Both the position numbers and the translations under genes were made by a program. Below the pieces are notes generated by a model. It had not been told where the DNA came from. It searched no databases and saw only the letters and a program-made list of their open reading frames with translations. Shown here piece after piece: positions 5,551-6,850 of a stretch of DNA of 6,850 nt; position 1 is the stretch's first letter; every line of letters starts with the position of its first letter. The stretch covers positions 1-6,850 of the forward strand of contig JAFWXB010000231.1 of the NCBI GenBank assembly GCA_017523185.1, given 5' to 3'. The DNA is from Lachnospiraceae bacterium (GTDB lineage Bacteria; Bacillota_A; Clostridia; Lachnospirales; Lachnospiraceae).

Positions 5551-6180
5551 ATGCACAACAAAAAATACTTATCAGAACTGGTACTCACCGGTTTATTTTC
5601 AGCGATTATTATTATCATGGCATTTACACCACTTGGATATATTCCATTAGGTATTATTAACGCAACAATTATTCAAATCCCTGTTATTATTGGTTCGCTA
5701 TTTTGTGGACCGAAAAAAGGAGCATTTCTTGGATTTTTATTTGGATTTACCAGCTTTTTAAAAAATACAATTATGCCGGCATCTTTATCAGCCTTTGTAT
5801 TTTCACCAATTTTAGCAGCAAGTCAAATTGGGACGATTGGTATTTTATATAGTACATTTATCTGTTTTGTACCAAGAATTTTAGTAGGTGTGCTTCCATA
5901 TTTTATTTATATAGGATTGCGTAAACTTATTAAAGTAAAAGCAGTAAACTTTGGAATTGCAGGTGTATTAGGAGCATTTGTAAATACAGCACTTGTTATG
6001 GGTTCTATTTTTATTTTATATAAAGATGCATATGCACAAGCACTTAATGTAGACCCAAATGCCGTAGCAGGTGTGATTGGTGGAATTGTAAGTTTTAATG
6101 GTGTAATTGAAGCCATTCTTTCCGGTTTTATTGTATCAGCAGTAGGTGTTGTATTAAATAAAATTAAACCAATTAAATAA
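5551..6180 (+). CDS. ECF transporter S component, probably pantothenate-specific (PanT-like)
   Basis: A 209-residue membrane protein with about six hydrophobic segments. The N-terminal half is typical of ECF substrate-capture subunits: GYIPLG (29-34) and the glycine-rich IGSLFCGPKKGAFLGFLFG (47-65). FVPRILVG (106-113) and NGVIEAILSG (183-192) are further conserved-looking stretches. It would bind a vitamin and use the shared ECF module encoded elsewhere. The substrate is inferred from context: coaBC, which handles phosphopantothenate, follows on the same strand, and PanT proteins are known to sit beside CoA genes. The sequence lacks the BioY motifs, and I see no riboflavin or thiamine signature. 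A near-perfect ribosome site AAAGGAGGA (5535-5543) lies 7 bases before ATG 5551. The S-component call is firm; pantothenate is likely but not proven. Confidence 0.85.
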   Translation: MHNKKYLSELVLTGLFSAIIIIMAFTPLGYIPLGIINATIIQIPVIIGSLFCGPKKGAFLGFLFGFTSFLKNTIMPASLSAFVFSPILAASQIGTIGILYSTFICFVPRILVGVLPYFIYIGLRKLIKVKAVNFGIAGVLGAFVNTALVMGSIFILYKDAYAQALNVDPNAVAGVIGGIVSFNGVIEAILSGFIVSAVGVVLNKIKPIK

Positions 6181-6190
6181 TCTTTTTAAA

Positions 6191-6224
6191 ATATACATAT
6201 AAAGAACTGCTGCTTATATGATAT
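6191..6224. other. stem-loop after the S-component gene
   Basis: ATAT-CATATAAG (6191-6204, with two bulged A) pairs with CTTATATG-ATAT (6213-6224) around the loop AACTGCTG, starting 11 bases after the stop. No T-run follows on the + strand, so it is more likely a 3'-end stabilising hairpin or a weak terminator than a strong one. Confidence 0.35.
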
Positions 6225-6291
6225 AATTACATAAAAATAATATATATTTGATAATTAAGATGGTATCTGTTTTTCTTATTTATCGAATTTA

Positions 6292-6300
6292 TGTTAAAAT
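6292..6300 (+). promoter_or_regulatory. candidate extended -10 promoter for coaBC
   Basis: TG-T-TAAAAT fits an extended -10 element (TG, one base, then five of six matches to TATAAT). The -35 region at 16-18 bases upstream is weak, which extended -10 promoters tolerate. Transcription would begin near 6307, giving a leader of about 53 bases that begins with the hairpin at 6307-6344. Confidence 0.45.
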
Positions 6301-6306
6301 ATGAAA

Positions 6307-6344
6307 TAAATAAGTAAGTGGATTATAAATATCCACTTTATTTA
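6307..6344 (+). promoter_or_regulatory. hairpin in the coaBC leader
   Basis: AAGTGGAT (6316-6323) and ATCCACTT (6331-6338) form a perfect 8-bp stem with a 7-base loop. Six more A/T pairs can be added outside it (6307-6312 with 6339-6344) across a 3-base bulge. It ends 5 bases before the ribosome site AGGAGA (6350-6355). It could be an operator for a dimeric repressor, a 5' mRNA stabiliser or an attenuator; it is followed by only a short broken T-run. Confidence 0.5.
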
Positions 6345-6359
6345 AAATTAGGAGAACAT

Positions 6360-6850
6360 ATGTTAAAAGGAAAAACAGTCGTATTAGGCGTAACAGGCAG
6401 CATTGCTGCCTATAAAATCGCAAATTTAGCGAGTGCACTTGTAAAACTTCATGCCGATGTGCACGTAATTATGACACAAAATGCAACGAATTTCATTAAC
6501 CCAATTACATTTGAAACATTAACAAGTAATAAATGTTTGGTAGATACATTTGACCGTAATTTTCAATTTAATGTAGAACATGTATCACTTGCTAAGCGAG
6601 CAGATATTTTTATGGTAGCTCCGGCATCAGCAAATGTGATTGGAAAAATTGCAAATGGAATTGCAGATGATATGTTGACAACAACAATTATGGCAAGTAA
6701 ATGTCCAAAACTTATTTCACCAACCATGAATACAAATATGTTTGAAAATGCGATTGTACAAGATAATCTGAAAAAATTAGAACATTATGGTTATGAAATT
6801 ATCAATCCTGCAAGTGGCTATCTTGCTTGTGGAGATACAGGTGCAGGTAA
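6360..6850 (+). CDS. coaBC: CoaBC, phosphopantothenoylcysteine decarboxylase/phosphopantothenate-cysteine ligase, 3' end missing
   Basis: The first 163 residues are visible before the right edge; they cover most of the CoaC (decarboxylase) half. The full bifunctional protein joins cysteine to 4'-phosphopantothenate and decarboxylates the product to 4'-phosphopantetheine, two steps of coenzyme A synthesis in the cytoplasm. The flavin-binding GVTGSIAAYK is at 10-19, the catalytic histidine H74 is in VEHVSLAKRAD, then APASANVIGKIANGIADD (87-104), N124 in PTMNTNMF, and C157 in SGYLACGDTGAG. These match H75, N125 and C158 of E. coli Dfp. A strong AGGAGA sits 4 bases before ATG 6360. Whether the CoaB ligase half is fused cannot be seen; it usually is in this group. 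The gene follows the S component by 179 bases and probably has its own promoter. Confidence 0.95.
   Translation, partial: MLKGKTVVLGVTGSIAAYKIANLASALVKLHADVHVIMTQNATNFINPITFETLTSNKCLVDTFDRNFQFNVEHVSLAKRADIFMVAPASANVIGKIANGIADDMLTTTIMASKCPKLISPTMNTNMFENAIVQDNLKKLEHYGYEIINPASGYLACGDTGAG

Overview
The window is AT-rich DNA with nine protein genes, all on the + strand: seven complete, one cut by each edge. The low GC, strong AGGAG ribosome sites, ECF vitamin transporters, AzlCD pair, NlpC/P60 membrane protein and clostridial-type iron alcohol dehydrogenase point to an anaerobic Firmicute of class Clostridia, probably near the Lachnospiraceae. This placement is inference from gene style, not from a marker gene.

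Layout. (1) 1-1633: the 3' part of an XRE-family helix-turn-helix regulator, followed closely by azlC and azlD, the two subunits of a branched-chain amino acid exporter. It looks like a regulator-plus-exporter operon. (2) 1677-2210: idi, a type I (Nudix) isopentenyl-diphosphate isomerase for isoprenoid synthesis. (3) 2211-2351: an intergenic region with several short repeats and dyads, then an iron-dependent alcohol dehydrogenase (2352-3548). (4) 3561-3633: a 73-base imperfect palindrome with a perfect 14-bp outer stem. (5) 3749-5199: a membrane-anchored NlpC/P60 cysteine peptidase, then bioY (biotin ECF S component), whose start codon lies inside a 16-bp palindrome. (6) 5200-5550: a 351-base non-coding stretch with several possible hairpins, one of which resembles an intrinsic terminator. 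(7) 5551-6180: a second ECF S component, then coaBC (cut by the right edge), which has its own candidate extended -10 promoter and a leader hairpin. Because coaBC acts on phosphorylated pantothenate, the S component beside it is probably a pantothenate transporter (PanT-like).

How the genes fit together: the right half serves cofactor acquisition. BioY and the PanT-like protein would capture biotin and pantothenate using a shared ECF energizing module encoded elsewhere, and CoaBC carries pantothenate on toward coenzyme A. The left half covers amino acid export, isoprenoid precursor balance and alcohol/aldehyde redox. I see no mobile element, CRISPR array, tRNA or rRNA, and no convincing new multi-gene system. 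The most unusual material is non-coding: the 73-base palindrome, the bioY start palindrome and the structured leaders.
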